Notes: generated by a model not told the origin, from the letters alone. A stretch of DNA of 64,000 nt from Aphidius gifuensis (GCF_014905175.1 NC_057791.1:21366537-21430536); one strand, 5' to 3'. Positions 25,042-39,522 are shown, numbered from the stretch's first letter. Numbers and translations: made by a program.

Positions 25042-28000
25042 CTGTCCAAAATAAACAAAAACAAAATACACCAACCTACATCTGCACGACACAAGATCCA
25101 TGAAATTTAAACTACTTTAAAATCTTCAGAAAAATTTATACTCATTTCAAATATCGACATGTATATATTGGCATCTGTCAAAAGTTTGCTTATACATATA
25201 AGAGTGTTATAAAATTGTAAATATACATAAAATAATTTAAGTAAAATTACTAAAAGATCATGTATACCATCATCATTTAATATCCGACTTTACCATATTC
25301 CACAAGAATATTTTTAATAATAAATCAAGACTCTAATAAATATAGATATTTGAATTTCCATTTGATACTTATTTGTAAAACAAGTCAAAATACTCATCAT
25401 ACATGTACATAAATAAATTAAAAATAAAGTCATGTTTAATTTTCATATAGAATTTCATAGTGAGGATAGTTTAGAGGATTCAAATTAATTACGTACTAAA
25501 GACAAATAGTGGTGAGCTTTTGGAAAACTAGCTTGATATTATATGGACAAAGTGAAAGATAGATGTATATCTCTCAACTCTTGTGTATGATCTTTGTGCA
25601 CAAGTAGTATTGTCCCATATGATTTGGTCTATGGTAAAACTATGCGTATATTCATGTGTGTATTGTATTTTGAATATAGTGTGGTTGTAGATCTCATACG
25701 TCACTAATGGGACTCGAGGCCAGATGTCTCCACGGAATGACAAATGCAACGATCGGCTGGTGAGTTGGTTCACGAAATTACACCTCAGTGTATATTCACA
25801 TTACATATACTCATGTATTCATGGCTCTATGTATTGAGTATATATTGGACATTGCTATGTACCTCATTGTACAAAGTCCAATAGCATTCATGAAAACTAC
25901 ATGGACTTTTGGCACAACGAACTTTTGAAAACGAAAAAAAATATATATATAATCTGTATTTTAGCTATTTCATTATTGACATTTTTAATAATTGAAAATT
26001 TGGTTATTTTTTAATTTGTATTGTTGCCAATTTAACAGGTGAATTTATTTGAAAATATGTATTGAAATTTTGTTGATTGGAATTTTGTCTTTTTTTTTAT
26101 TTTTATTGAAGTTTTAGGTGAAAATTATTTGAAGTACACTACGTTACTCTTATGTTTGTCTACAAATTAAAAATCAATTTTTATTTTTTATTTTTTTTTC
26201 AAAGCATCATTAAGAAAAGTACGTTCATTTAATTGACACAAAATATTTCGTAATTGCGCTCATTAGTATCGTTATTAATAATACTCCCAAACGTGAACAA
26301 AATTTCTCTCATCTTTTTCACCCGAAGAAAATTAAATTCTCGAGTTTTTGCCTACCTCGTTATGATTTTTTTTTAATTTAGTTAAATTAAAATATTAATA
26401 AACAGTGAAAAAAATAAAATTTCTAATATTCTCAAATGAAAATTTTATTAAAAATATAAATAAATAAATAATTTACAAAATTAAAAAAAAAAAAATTCTA
26501 TGAAACAAGTTTTTTTTTTTGAGATAAAGTTGGTGATAAATTTTGAACTGTTTAAAACTGCCAATGTAATTTTTTAGTATCTATTTATATAGATAAAAAA
26601 AAGTAAAAGTTTTATTGTTTTTATAATAAATTTTTTTAATGACTTTTATTACTGAAATTACGAAATCTTGAATCTCAATAGAGCAATAATAATAAAATAA
26701 CCATTTATAAAAAAAGTAAAGCATCGTTAACATGAGCTTTTTTTTTTTTTGAAAAATATGCATTGAAATATAAAAGCAAAAGTGGCAGAGGGCATTAAAA
26801 TATGCATGCATGAGGAAAGCACATAATATAATGACCCACGTTCTGCCCTGTGAATCACATCCACATATCATATATGCAAAAATATATATATGTAAATATA
26901 CTTTTTACATTGAAGGGCACCAAAGCGTGTCTCGATTCACCCCATAGGTGAATAAAAAAAATAGGTGAATATTAAAAAAAAAAACTGCGTGTTGACTTGC
27001 AGAAAAATGTATGGAAAAAAAAAATATACTTTAATGAAAAAGTTTATATATAAAAATTAATAAAAATTATATAGCTTCTAGCAAAAAATCTGTTGAGAAA
27101 AATTAAATTATAAAATTTTTTTAAAATGTGAAAAAAGAAATAAAAAATTAACAAGTCACTTGTAAATTAATTTAACAAAAGTCCAATTACCATTTAAGTA
27201 AAATGTTGAACTACTTTTTTTCAATATTTTTTTAAATAGTATTGTTTTTTTTTATTTTTTTAAAATAAAAATATGATGTAGACAGGGTAATGAAATACCG
27301 CGTGAATATCTAAAGAAGCTAGCCGGAAGGAAGTGCCTCTTGAAAAAGGCATTAAAATTCCGTTGCTTCACCTCTCGTCGTCTTGATTAATCTTCATGTT
27401 CTTAAGGCTAGATAAAACGTCACGTGACATTTCTTAATAACAAAAAAAAAAATGTTTTTTTGCAACGAATTTAAATGATTATTTATAATTTATACACTAT
27501 GATAATTATCAGATAATTTAAAAATAATTATTCATTTTTAAATTTAATAATAAATAATACAATTTTTTTTTTTTTTTTTTTATTCAACTTGAGTCATTTA
27601 AAAATAATGAAAAAATTTAAAATTCATAATTGAAAGAATTGTTTTTATCTTTGAAAGTTATAAAGAAAAAAAAAAGCAAAAAATTAATGAAAAATAAATT
27701 TACTATTTCTTATTGAACCAAGCTGTGTATCAATTTCAGGATAAAACATTTATTTTAAAAGAAAAAAAAAATAGTCAAAGAAATAAATTGAATAAAATTC
27801 ATTTGAAAAAAAAAAATAAATAAATAAATGTTGATTTTAGAGAGAATGACAATCGTATAAAAGTAAGATACCAAGTGACACATGCGAGAACTATGCTAAG
27901 GACAATTGTAACACTGAGAAGACCTGAATGTGTTGAAGAAAAAAAATAAAAAAAAAAACCCGATAAAAGGTTTCATCACAAGACCAGCCCAATCTTGTAA

Positions 28001-28226
28001 AAAAACAATCCTTTTTTTTTTTTTTTTTTTTTATTCCACTGACTGAACACATTCACCCACAAACAGTAGAAAAAAAGAAAAAAAAAAAATAATCTTCCAC
28101 ATACTGACGAAAAAATCCAGCAGTAAAACTATAATTTGAACGACCTTTTTCAACGCAAGACACATACACTGACGCAAAAAAAAAAAAAAAAAATACACTC
28201 ACATATACACTATCAGATTGATTGTC
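25042..28226. other. AT-rich region without recognisable gene
   Basis: No supported coding sequence. An 81-codon - strand frame at 25528-25773 lies in slightly GC-richer DNA but is unrecognised. A short stem-loop-like sequence (TTGGAC..GTCCAA with inner GTAC..GTAC) is near 25845-25881. The rest is homopolymers and A/T spacer. Confidence 0.55.
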
Positions 28227-28288
28227 AGCGAGAAAAAGTCTCGCTTTTAGAGTTTAATTATACGAACGATACGTTCGATTGGAACTCT
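28227..28288. repeat. Two adjacent inverted repeats
   Basis: The first, 28227-28245, is AGCGAGA-aaaag-TCTCGCT with perfect 7-base arms. The second, 28249-28288, has nested arms: AGAGTT..AACTCT outside and CGAACG-ata-CGTTCG inside. Both are GC-richer than the surroundings. They are too short for a typical animal microRNA precursor. Possibilities are a protein-binding site pair or a cruciform; no function can be assigned. Confidence 0.55.
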
Positions 28289-29573
28289 CCAATTGTTCTA
28301 ATTTAATTTCAACCTTTTATATTTTTTTTTTCATTCCCCTCTGCCTAGGAATTTGTTGTTTTTTTTTTATTTATTTATTTTTATTTACTCCTTTTTTTTA
28401 TTTAACTATTTATTTTTCATTTTATGTATTTTTTTTAATTCTTTGTACACCAACATTTAACAGAATTTTGGGGGAGAAGTAATTATATTATACTGGACAT
28501 GCAAAACGTTTTACAACTAATTGCCAATTTTGTTTAAAAGTAAAATTAGTGAAGATTTAAAATAAAAAAAAAAACTACTAATTTAATTTGAAAAATTAAT
28601 AATAATAAAAACAAGAGAACAAGAGAATTTTATGCTGGGTTATTGTTATTAAATTGGCACGATTTTGATATTGTTGGGCGCCACACTCACTCTCGTTGAT
28701 GAAACGATTTGCTGATGATAAACTGGGCTCCACCAAACTGCACACTTTATCCACTTGATAAATAATTTTCCTTTATTCCAGTTTTAAATATTATTTAATT
28801 TATTAATATTATTAGTTGTTAATTAACATTATTATTCATTAATCACTTGTACCCAAACTGATTTTGTTAATTATAAAGCACACTGAGTGATACTGTATTT
28901 CCATTTATAATATTGCAGTATCAAAGAAAATTTTCCACAAATTCACTTGATAATAATCACTAACACAAACACGTATTATCATTATTGTCATCAAATTCAA
29001 TAACACGACAATAAAAATAATACTATTCTTCTCATTTGTCAAATTATATTATCGTTGAATCACATTTATCATTAACATCACTCAATTTTACACTAATCAA
29101 TTTTAATTAAAACAAAAAATAATTAAATTTTAAAAAATAATCACTAAGCCATAATTTATTTATTCTTTTTTTTTTTTTAAATTTCACTTTATCACTTTTT
29201 TCACAAAAATTTACAATCAAATCAGCCTGAGGCCTCAAAAGTCGTTAAAATATCCAAAATATTTGCACAATAAATCAAATTAAAAATCATTGAATAAAAA
29301 AAAAAAAAAAATTTAAATAAAAAAATAATATTTTATGTTGAAAACAAAAAACATAAATTTTTGAAAATAAATGATAAAAAATTTTTTTTTCTTTTTTTTT
29401 TATTTTTTTTTATTATAAAATTAAATAATGTAAATTTTTTAATTTAAAAAAAAAAAAAAAAAAACAAAAAAAAACACTATGTGTATGTATTAATATATGT
29501 ATTAATATTTTTTAAATTATATTTTTATAAATTAATTATTTCATTCAACATGCTTTTTCGTTGTTCCAGTGAG
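28289..29573. other. AT-rich region with a small GC-richer segment
   Basis: Nothing coding is recognised. At about 28675-28765 a GC-richer segment contains a short - strand open stretch ending near GTGAGT, which might be an untranslated exon edge but has no further support. The rest is A/T spacer with long T and A runs. Confidence 0.5.
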
Positions 29574-29770
29574 CGAAACAGGGTAAATTGACGCGCGCGA
29601 AACCACCACCAGGGATGCTGAGGGTGTACTGTTGGTGGCACAAAAATGGCGCTGTTATCGTAACGACAAGCGCGAGAACCAACTAAAACTCACCCCCATT
29701 TATTCAACAGCGCACCATGAACCCGTCGCGAAAAAATATATATAGATAGCACTACTACTATTCACTATCC
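29574..29770 (+). promoter_or_regulatory. CpG-containing island with TATA and initiator
   Basis: This island has many CG dinucleotides (for example GACGCGCGCGAAACC and AACGACAAGCGCGAG), contrasting sharply with its flanks, and an AAAATGGCGCTG block resembling YY1/Pho-type sites. It is followed by TATATATA at 29737-29744 and a TTCACTA initiator-like site at 29761-29767, spaced like a core promoter on the + strand. It could also serve a - strand gene, such as the one with its signal-peptide exon at 22.8-22.9 kb. Direction and target are inferred. Confidence 0.4.
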
Positions 29771-29784
29771 AGGACAATTCTCTT

Positions 29785-29860
29785 TCCAACACCATCACCA
29801 TTACTATACTACTACCACCCTCACCACCAGCACCATCACAACCACCACCCCATTGTGGAA
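29785..29860. repeat. Degenerate ACC/CCA trinucleotide tract
   Basis: The + strand is dominated by ACC, CCA and CAC triplets (CACCATCACC, CCACCCTCACCACC, ACCACCACCCC), so it is strongly strand-skewed. Both strands are open across it, producing Thr/His/Pro-rich or Gly/Val/Met-rich translations that look artefactual. It lies directly downstream of the putative promoter and may be leader sequence. Confidence 0.55.
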
Positions 29861-30087
29861 CATTCATCGAGAACTGTTGGTGTCTCCCCGCCAATACATT
29901 ATTTGACAATACGTATATACACACCATGCTTGCTATACACTCAATAAAACATTTAAGAATATATATAATATAAAATGTATAAAGAAAAAAAGAAATTTCA
30001 TCTGTTTTATTTTTTTCTTTATATGAGACAGCTTTTTTTTTTCTTTCTTTTTTTATCACACCTTTTTTTTTTCACCCCTCACACAGG

Positions 30088-30159
30088 ATGATTGTAATTT
30101 TATGCGGGATTGTCTGGTGTGTGACCGCGACTTTAACTGTCGATTGTAACTCAGAATAA
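30088..30159 (+). CDS. Short hydrophobic ORF behind a strong splice acceptor (candidate)
   Basis: A long pyrimidine tract ending CACCCCTCACACAG (AG at 30085-30086) is an excellent splice acceptor, and two bases later ATG opens MIVILCGIVWCVTATLTVDC, which resembles a signal peptide. The frame stops at TAA 30157-30159 unless spliced at an internal GT, for example GTAACT near 30145. It lies about 320 bases downstream of the putative + strand promoter at 29.7 kb. It could be the first coding exon of a secreted protein, a micropeptide, or chance. No family is recognised. Confidence 0.22.
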   Translation: MIVILCGIVWCVTATLTVDCNSE

Positions 30160-31742
30160 TGCTACCCCCAGTGAATAGATTCCCCTAAATTCTCATTTAA
30201 ACCGATTCAGCAAAAATACACACAGAGTATTGTTAAAAAACTTTTTTTTAAATTTAGAAAATATTTATTTTTATTTATTTATCTAGATGAATTTTTTGTA
30301 TTATATCAATAAATTTATATATTGAGAACAATGGGAGATGTCATGAAATAGTTTGATAATATTTTACTTGAAAATATTGGAATATTCATTTTGAAAAAAA
30401 TATATGAAAGTTGAATACAAAGTTAATCTTTTTTTTTTGAATCACAATGTCAACTGAAACCATAGGACTGAAGGATGACTGAGCAACAAAATATAACTTG
30501 ATGCTTTCATTATGAACTTTTTCAAAAGCACTGTCTATTCTTTCTTTTCAATTTTTTATATATTTTTTTTTTTTTTTTCGATAGAAATGTAAGCCTTGAA
30601 TTGAATAGTTGACCCTCACGTCTTGACTTGACGCCTATTCACTTGATCCATCAGTGATTCCTGATAAATGAACTGCTCATTCACACACGTTATCCAAACA
30701 ATTTTTTTTTTTTTTTTTTATTTCTTCATCGAACTTTCCCCATCCAATGATGCGATAAAAATCAAATAAATGACGGTATGTTTCAAACACGTGTTTCACT
30801 TTGTTGTTGATTAAACAAAAAAGAAAAAATGTTTTTTTAAATTAAAAAAATATATTATTGAAAATTTTAATGATTTTATTTGATGACAAGAAATATTATG
30901 TACGAAAAAAACTTGAAGTTTAAAAAAAAAATATATATAAAAATATAAAAAGAAAACTTCAGATATGTATCGTAAAAAAAAAAAAAGGGAAAAAAAATCT
31001 TAAACCTTCGTCCCAAAGTTTCACGTTAAACCCACAAAAGTGTATAGGTTTAAGTAAGCCCGGAACCTGTGCTTGCAACCACCAGGCCAACTTTTTCAAG
31101 GGACTAAAAGGAAGTGAGTTAACTTAAAATTAAACTTTAAAGACTTATAACTTTTTAGCGTTTAACTATATACTAACGGGAATGTGAAGCAACAAAAAAA
31201 TTTAAAAAAAAAAATTAAAAAGACTAAAGTCTCCAAGCTGTTGGATTGATATATATAAAAGTCATCATTGAAAAAAAAAAAAAGCAAAATAATAATCTTG
31301 TATAGAGTTGTAGATGTTATCATATGACAATAATGCTGTTGCTATTATTTTTATTATTTTTATTTTTAAATTGACCTAGATCAATAACGACAACGACAAA
31401 AAATTGCAATTTTCAATAACGATGACTGTATTCACAAACTAGCTGGGTTATCGTTTCTTTTATTTAATCTCTATTCTTTATATAGCTTGGATCGTTTTAA
31501 GATCGTTCCAGCACACGCCTTGGCGATCGCAAATCCACTGGGCAATATCATTTTATACTATACAACTTTCTAAGGATTCATTTTACTTGAATTACTTTTT
31601 AAGAACTATCACAAATTTAATATATTAAATATATATTATCCTGAATATAATATTTCTTTCTTAATATTTCATCTATATATTTAAGTCAATATTTTTTTAT
31701 GATAGACAAATCATTGTGGTATGGTTCATCAAGTGCGAGTTG

Positions 31743-31760
31743 ATATATATATATATATAT
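31743..31760. repeat. (AT)n microsatellite
   Basis: Nine uninterrupted AT dinucleotides in noncoding sequence. Confidence 0.95.
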
Positions 31761-34700
31761 TTATAAACTTGGAAAATTTTCTAATGAAACAAAGTTTGAA
31801 AAAAAAAATCTATAAATGTATTAGACTCGTTTGTGTCAATAAATTTTGAATTCTACTCTCGACATACTGAGTTTTTTTATTTTTTGTGATCTTTTTCTAC
31901 ACACCAAAAATAACGGAGCCACCTTAGTCTGCCATATATCGAACATCACGTTTTCCAACTTATGAAGAAGATAATAAAACTTTATCAAAAAAAATAAAAT
32001 AAACTTTTCTCTATAATGCCAACGAAAACAAAAAAAAAAAAAAAGAAAATTGAAGAATAAAAAGAAAAAAAAAAGTATAAAATGAACAAGTGTATCATAT
32101 ATAAGTTTATTGACTTGAAAATAGAAAAAAAAAAAAAATATAGGTATATATAGTGAGATTGTTAAAACAAAAAATTGAAGCATAGAAAAAGCCTTCAATT
32201 GTTGAGCTGAAAGAAAAAAAAAAATAAATAAATAAAACAATAAATCAAAACTGAAGAGTTTGGTAAGCCAACGTCAGATGTTTACGTGCAAAAGTGCTTG
32301 TTCACACTGCAAAATATATTTCTCTATTTGATATTTGAGTGAAGCAGTGAGTGAGTGAGTAAATTCAAGTTAGAAGATAGTGAATGAGGGTCAAATATAC
32401 CACACAGAGTTACCACTAAACTCTCAATTTATACCGCAATTTACAGAAAGAGAGTACATTCAAGTAAGTAGTCTAAAATGTGAATGAAAAATCAATGCGT
32501 GAAGAGTAATCATCGTGAATGTCAACGATTACCAAATCGATTTAGTACTTGTGAAAATTACGTGACTTTGCGGAAACATCTCATCATTTCTTCAACATTG
32601 AAAAAGGCCATCATCTGCTCCTTTCAATATATATTTATATCATTATCGTTTCAACAATTTTATAACTTGGTAAAAAATCAACAATATTTTACGACTACGC
32701 TCTTCAAGGCATCCACAATAATTGTGCACTATATAAATATATGAAAAATCATTTCAAGGTGATTCTCTTTTCGAAACAAATGTGTGTTTATGTGTGTGTG
32801 TATAATGTTGGGTGTGGGTGGATATGATGGAAATGGGCTTCAGGCCAACTTGGTGATAATCATTGCTGTCATAGCCTACAGTCCGAGACTTTAGGATCGA
32901 TAAGATATAACAACTATATATACACACTACACTGTAGGCACAGCAATTTATGTCTGCGTGCCTATGTATATATATATATTATATATATTGTATATACATT
33001 TTCATGATGAACACAAAATCACACTGTCATGCACTGACACTCAATGACGTAGACAGTTTCATTCTAGGTGTGTTTACTTTGTCAGTGTTGTTCAGGTCTC
33101 ATCTTCATCATCGTTGTCGTTGTCAAGGCTTACTCCAGAGACCACGATTATTCCAAAATTGTTTCCTTCAATTTGGCACCCATTGTTTTAACTCTGACAA
33201 TATATCTCTTAATTTATACTAAAATATATATCTTCAAGTCAAGATATATATTTATTTTTTTTATTTTTATTTATATACTTGTGATGACATAGGTAAATTT
33301 AAAAATTTATTTTCTCAACTTTTTACTGGGCATTTTTTTTTAAAAAAAATAAAATAAAAGTAAATTTATATACATGTGTAACTTTTCTCATTTTTTATAT
33401 TTTTATTTTTTGTCATTCAATTTATTTTACTGTTGATTTTCTGTTTTGAATGGAGACGAGTTTTCTGTGATGTTGTATTTAAGTGAAAAACATTGAAAAC
33501 ACCAGTCATGGATCAAGAAAATAAAGAAAAATAAAAAATAAATAAATAAAGTCTTGCAACCGACGACAGGCATTATATTTATTTTTTTTTTTTTTCTTTA
33601 TTTTTGCCCGATTTCATTCGCATCCCCAACTTTTACAACTGAGAGACAGGACGACCATTAAAGTTGTGATAAAGAAAAAAATAAAAATAAGAAAAAAAAA
33701 AAAAAAGAGTACAGCAACTAGGCTCACAAGTAATACAACACATAGACATTTGGCTAGTCTAGTTGTCTTAGCTTGTCCTCATTCACTTTATTCCTATCTT
33801 TCACTGACATTCACAACACTAAGTTACTAGTCCATAGAAAAACTGTCGCACGGGATTTCAAATGTCTAACTACCTAAAATAATTGGAACGGCCCAACGTC
33901 GCGGCATTGAAAGACCGCAACTTTTCATCCACGCTATTCCTTCTAGAAAATAAAAATCCTTTCGTCTATATAAACCAACCAACCAACTTGTGACTCATTC
34001 CACGTTTTTCTATACACCAACCCAATTTAACGGGTTTATTTTCCATCTTTTACTATCACCCTTTTTTTCTTTCTCTTTCTCTTTTTCTATTTTTTTTTAC
34101 CAAGCTTTGTCAGTTATCTTTTCTGATTTTTTTTTCTTTTTATTTTTTATCTACCCTTGCTCAGAAATCATCAATTATTATTTGAAAAAAAAAAAACTTT
34201 TCTGAATTTCTATTTCTTTGGCCCATATTCCATTTCTTCCCTTGAGAATTAAAATAATAGAAAAAATATATTTGATACTGCAAGATATGTTAACTGCATG
34301 TGTTAAAATAAAAAAAATAAAAAAAATAAAATATCAATGTTTTACGCTACTTCAACTAATTTATTATTTTTATTTTTATTATTTTCATTCAAGGCAGTTG
34401 GTCGTTTTGGTGGTACTTTGAAACCTCGACAGGTTTTTTTTTTTTTTTTTTTCTTTTATTATCTAACCTTGTGCATTTCTCGTAAATGTCTTGAAAACCA
34501 TTTTTCAAGACAAGCTATATTATTTTTCGACAATAAGAAACATAACACATACACAATCCAAATTATATTTATGTTGTACATGACTGTATGTAAACTTTAC
34601 AAAGAAAAAAAATAAATATATATATAAAAACAAAAAAAAAAGGAAAAATAAAAAGTTACAAATGTATAAAATAAAAAATTGTGAGTATGGGTGAAAATAG

Positions 34701-37658
34701 TACACCGTTTGCAGTATGTGAAGCGTAATAAAATTCTTGTGGCAAACAACGATGAGCCTCAAATAACGTGTTCTACAATTTCACCTGGCTTTTCACATTA
34801 CTCGAAATATAAAAAAAAAAATAAATAAATGAATAAAAAATATTAAAATGCATAACAAAAGAATATAACTCATAAAACCAGAAAAAAATATACATAATGA
34901 GAAAATCCTTTCATAAAAATAAAAATAAAAAAAGTTAATCTATTTTTTTTAATTTTGTAAAATAAATTTAATTTAATTAATTAATCTGTATATTTACAGA
35001 AGTTTATGATAATTAATAATTAACTTGAAGGCAAAATTTATTATTATTTTTTAAAATAAAAAAATAATAATAAGATTAAGACACTTGAAGATGTAACTTG
35101 CAGAGAGTATCATTTTGGTTAACCAAAATTTTCAAATGTCGACATTACGAGAAAACCCAGCCCTCATTCAGTTTACACATACACATTTATATTCACACAC
35201 ACGTATATACAAACTACCCTTTTGCGATTTAACCGAGTCAGCCATTCCCTTTGGGTGCCGGATGTCATAGATGGTTCGCATGGTCTACTCTTGTCTAGCA
35301 TATACCCTGTAGGAAAACCAACCTAACTATTTCTATCCACATCCTTTTACCCCCAAATTTCAACAACTTTGTAAATGGATATATATATATGTATACAAAG
35401 AAGAGGAGGAAGAAGAAGAAGAACAAGTGAGAGAAGCTTTCTGAGCTTTCACTGAGCTCAGCTATCTATACATGCAATAACAATAACAAAACTCAGCATG
35501 GGCCACAATTGTGCCCTTATCCATATGCTCACTTTGTTTTAGTATACAGAATATGCTTATGCTCTATCATGTACATGCATATATAAAATTCAAGCTTCTA
35601 TACAATGATGATGATGATGATAGAAAGAGAAAGAATTAAAATTTTGTATGAGGATAAGTGGAAATGAGAAAAGGAGTTAGGAAATTGGATCAGTTCTCAT
35701 ATAGACCCACGGGTATATAAGCACTATCATGCTAAATATATATTTCAAAGTGTTACTAGTGGGTTACTTGCAAATATTTTTATTTTTGCAAAAATAGATA
35801 TTTGAAATTTCTTCATTTACTCAAAGATTTTTTTTAGTAAATAAATTAGAATATTAAATATTTAGCAAAATAAATAATGGAAATTTTCAAATTTTGTATT
35901 TATTTTATTTTTGTGTGTATATTTATTTAATTCTTCTTTTTTTTTTTTTTTTTAGTGGAATTTTATTTACAACTACTTGCAATTGAGAGTGTTGAAATTC
36001 TTTCAGGAAATAATTTCCATAACAGTTCACATTTTGAATAACTGGCAGTGTAAAACATGATTTTTTTTTTTAGTCTTTCATTCAATACTGGTACAGAGAG
36101 AAAGACGCAATATCGCATGGAATGGGAAGTATAACGATCAATTTTCACCAGTCTGACCATTCATCCTCATCGATCACTCATTCGTGCCGAAAATCGTTTG
36201 AGCGAACGATCGGGCTTTTCGCCTCTATTTCAAGTTTTTTTTTTTTTTTCATTTTATTTTATTTTTTTCTCTTTGTTAATCATACAGGTATACATAAATG
36301 CATAACACATTTTACATGAAAAATAAAAAAATCATTCGATTCTACACACTCGACAATTTGCATCATTAAAATATGAAAAAAAAAATCCGCTTTGTTATAT
36401 TTTTCACAGTAGTTTCTGTCAATGATCAGCCCACGGGCAATATTATATATATAAGTCAAGTTTTTTTTATTTTTTATTTATTAACCATTTATGAATATTA
36501 ATATTGCAACACTTTTTATTAACATCAAGGAAAATATTCACATGAATGAACATTTGCTTTGTATGGCTATTTTTTTTTCATCGAAATTTTGTTTCTAAAT
36601 ATTTTTTATTTATTTTTTTTCACGGCATAAAGTAATCAGGAGAATTGGGTACTTTCAGTGATTCATCATGAATACAGCAGGTAAAAGAATAATACTAACT
36701 AAAAACTATAAAAAAATATATATATGATGTTGCAGGTTTTTAAAATATGAGAGATTTTGTAAAACGAGATTTTAATCGTTTCATCCAGATGTTGTACAAA
36801 CGCGTTAGTCATTTCTCCTCTATTTCTGTGTATACACATGATTTCGAGGGATTTACGACACTCATTTTAGCCCACAATATGTACACATTGTATAACGATA
36901 CATGTATTTCATAGTTATATCTTACAATGTACATAAAACTAACGTACATTTAATCACAAATACAATCCATGAATTTAAAGCTACTGCATCAATGTATACA
37001 CAATACACTTTCAAGCAAATGTTGAAAACAAAAATATTTTTTAGAATAATAAAATAAAAACAAATTTAAAAAATTAACTACAACTCGATCGAGAGAAAAG
37101 TTGATGACATATTTACAATAAAAAAAATAAATTGACACTAAAATTTCATATACAATTAAATAACTTGATTAAATTTTTCATAAAAATTAATATTAAAATA
37201 GATTCATTGTTCGTTTTAAAGAGCATTATTATTTATATTAATTAAAAAATAAAAAAAGAATATTATTTAATTAGAAAATACTTATGTATTCTGTGACTTG
37301 AATAATACTTGATTAATATTATTATAATTGTAATAATTATTTTCATCTTAAAATTCATAAATGAGAACTATCAATTTCTTAATTTTTTTTTAAGTTGTAA
37401 TTAAATTATAAATATATTCAAGTATATAAAGACTTATTTAATTAATAAAGTACTGAAGAATAAATTTTCAGGTCTTAAAAGTAAAGATGAATTATAAAAA
37501 TCCATTTACGACGAGGCTTAAGTTGAACCTACTCTTTTCTCCTGTCAATTCTGTCGAAAGAGGTAGATATCAGTGTTCAACTTTAGTGTTGAAATAAAAA
37601 AAAAAATATAAAATAAGATTGTCAAGTGAAATAAAATTTTTAAAAATCAATATTCCTC

Positions 37659-37677
37659 GAGAGAGAGAGAGAGAGAG
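37659..37677. repeat. (GA)n microsatellite
   Basis: An uninterrupted GA run of 19 bases in noncoding sequence. GA runs can bind GAGA-type factors in insects, but there is no other promoter evidence here. Confidence 0.95.
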
Positions 37678-39522
37678 TACTTTGTGCATATAATATAATT
37701 TTAGAAATTTTCATTATTTTTAAAAACTAAAATTTCCTATGGAAAAGACAAATGACTAGTCAATAGCATGATTAAATTTAAATCATATTTAAAAAAAAAT
37801 TGAACAATGTGAATAAAATATAAATACTAAAATAAATTCTCAATAATATTAAATCACCAATGAATTTGTAATTTAAATTAACGATTTAATAGCTTTGAAG
37901 CATCATATTTAAAACATCCACATTTATTGAGCATTAATTAATATTGAAATATCTATGAATGAGTTATAAAATAAATATTGAAATGAGGTATTTTAAATAG
38001 TACAATATTAACAAAACAAAAAAATAAATATTTATGACTTTTGACTGGACAAATTTATTCTGTATAAATGCTAAATGATTGCATATGAATTATGATAAAT
38101 AATTATTTATTATTAATATTTTTTTGATTGTTCCCATGCGCAATATAAATAAAAATTTTAACTATTTATATTTTAAAATTTCTCTACTACAAAAATTTAT
38201 TTATCTTGAAAAAGTTTAAAGATAAAATTCACCTTATAATTTAATTTGCTAAAAAAATTGCTTTCAAGTTTATTTATGAATAAAATTAATGAAAAACCAT
38301 CAACAGCTGTTTTGTATTTTTTTTTTTTAAATTATTAACAATGTAATTAAAATGTAAAAAAATATATAATTTAGTCAATGAGGCATGCATATAGTGTTGG
38401 CTGTCAAATGCTTTCAAGAACGCTTATGTAATATCAATATCGTGTATCTTGGACACTTTGGGTCTAAAGCGTTTCACTTAAACACTTTGGAGTGAGTGTG
38501 TCCTATATTAAAGTGTATAGGAAAGAGTAAAATCATAGATGAGGTTGAAGATAGGTGCAGGCAGGATGGATGCGCTATAACGTAATCAAATTCTGGGTCA
38601 AAGGGGCATGTGGTGATGCTATTACTTTACACTAACGTCAGAGTGACCCGATACAACTGGCCCGGGGCAAAACCTTCTTGGAAATATCCTGCTATTGAAA
38701 CAGCCTTACCGTATTTTGTATCTGCCAACGATACTATGAATATATATGCATCACTTTACCAACAAATTCAATTGATTCCACGAAATCCCATCAGCCGGAT
38801 CAATACATTTATTTTATTATTTTTTTTTTCATTGTTCAACTAATTCTATGAGAGCCCTTTAATTTTTTCTAATTAATCAAAATTATTTACTAATAAAATT
38901 TACAATTTTTATCAAACAATTTTCTATATTTATAATTTTTTTTTAAATCAATTATAAATATATTCATTTGATAAAATTATTTACTATTGGTTTTTAAATT
39001 TTATTAAAGTTAAATTTAATATAATAAAAAGTAAAATTCAAGTTGAAAAAAAAAATAAATTAAATTAAAAACTTTTATTATTTTTTTTTTCTCTTTTTTG
39101 TTATTAACACGAAATAACCACATCAATAAATGAGCTTTTTAATGTACACATTAAACTGGTACATGTTTTATCAATGACATCATAATCAACTTTTTAGTTA
39201 TAATAATTTATTAAAACTATAGATAATTACTAAAAAGACACTATCAATAATTATCAATAAATTTGTTAATGTAAAACAAAAGTTTTAATAGAATATGTTA
39301 CGTTAAAATTACTAAAACTTTTAACATAAAAAAGTGAAACACATACTTAAAATTGTTTATTGGTTTTTAATTATATTCTAATGATTTTAAATTTTATTTT
39401 AAAATTATTATTATATGATATATAAAAAAATAAATATTCATTTTTAATTTGAGGGTCAGTAATTTCGAAGCAACCGTCAAATAATCCTTCAACTTTTTCA
39501 ATGACTACTATAAAAATCTTAC

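Larger units (their letters stand above)
30160..39522. other. Long gene-empty region
   Basis: No reading frame with recognisable protein content was found. Microsatellites: (AT)n at 31743-31760, (ATG)n at 35605-35621, (GA)n at 37659-37677. GC-richer islands occur near 31015-31095, 31485-31560 (with the palindrome GCGATCGC), 33000-33140, 33840-33955, 35210-35340, 36150-36225 and 38500-38800. The frames at 32484-32744 and 38610-38843 begin with plausible codons but have no family, signal or splice support. An imperfect inverted repeat with AAGTTGAAC..GTTCAACTT arms is at about 37510-37595. The whole interval looks like intergenic or intronic DNA with scattered regulatory elements. Confidence 0.5.

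Noticed and set aside
29700..30059. 119-codon - strand frame
   Set aside because: Its length comes from a strand-skewed ACC-rich tract and homopolymers; composition is artefactual.
36170..36225. Hairpin ATCGTT..AACGAT followed by TTTTCG as a terminator
   Set aside because: Intrinsic terminators are bacterial and this is an insect-type sequence; it was treated as a chance inverted repeat in an island.
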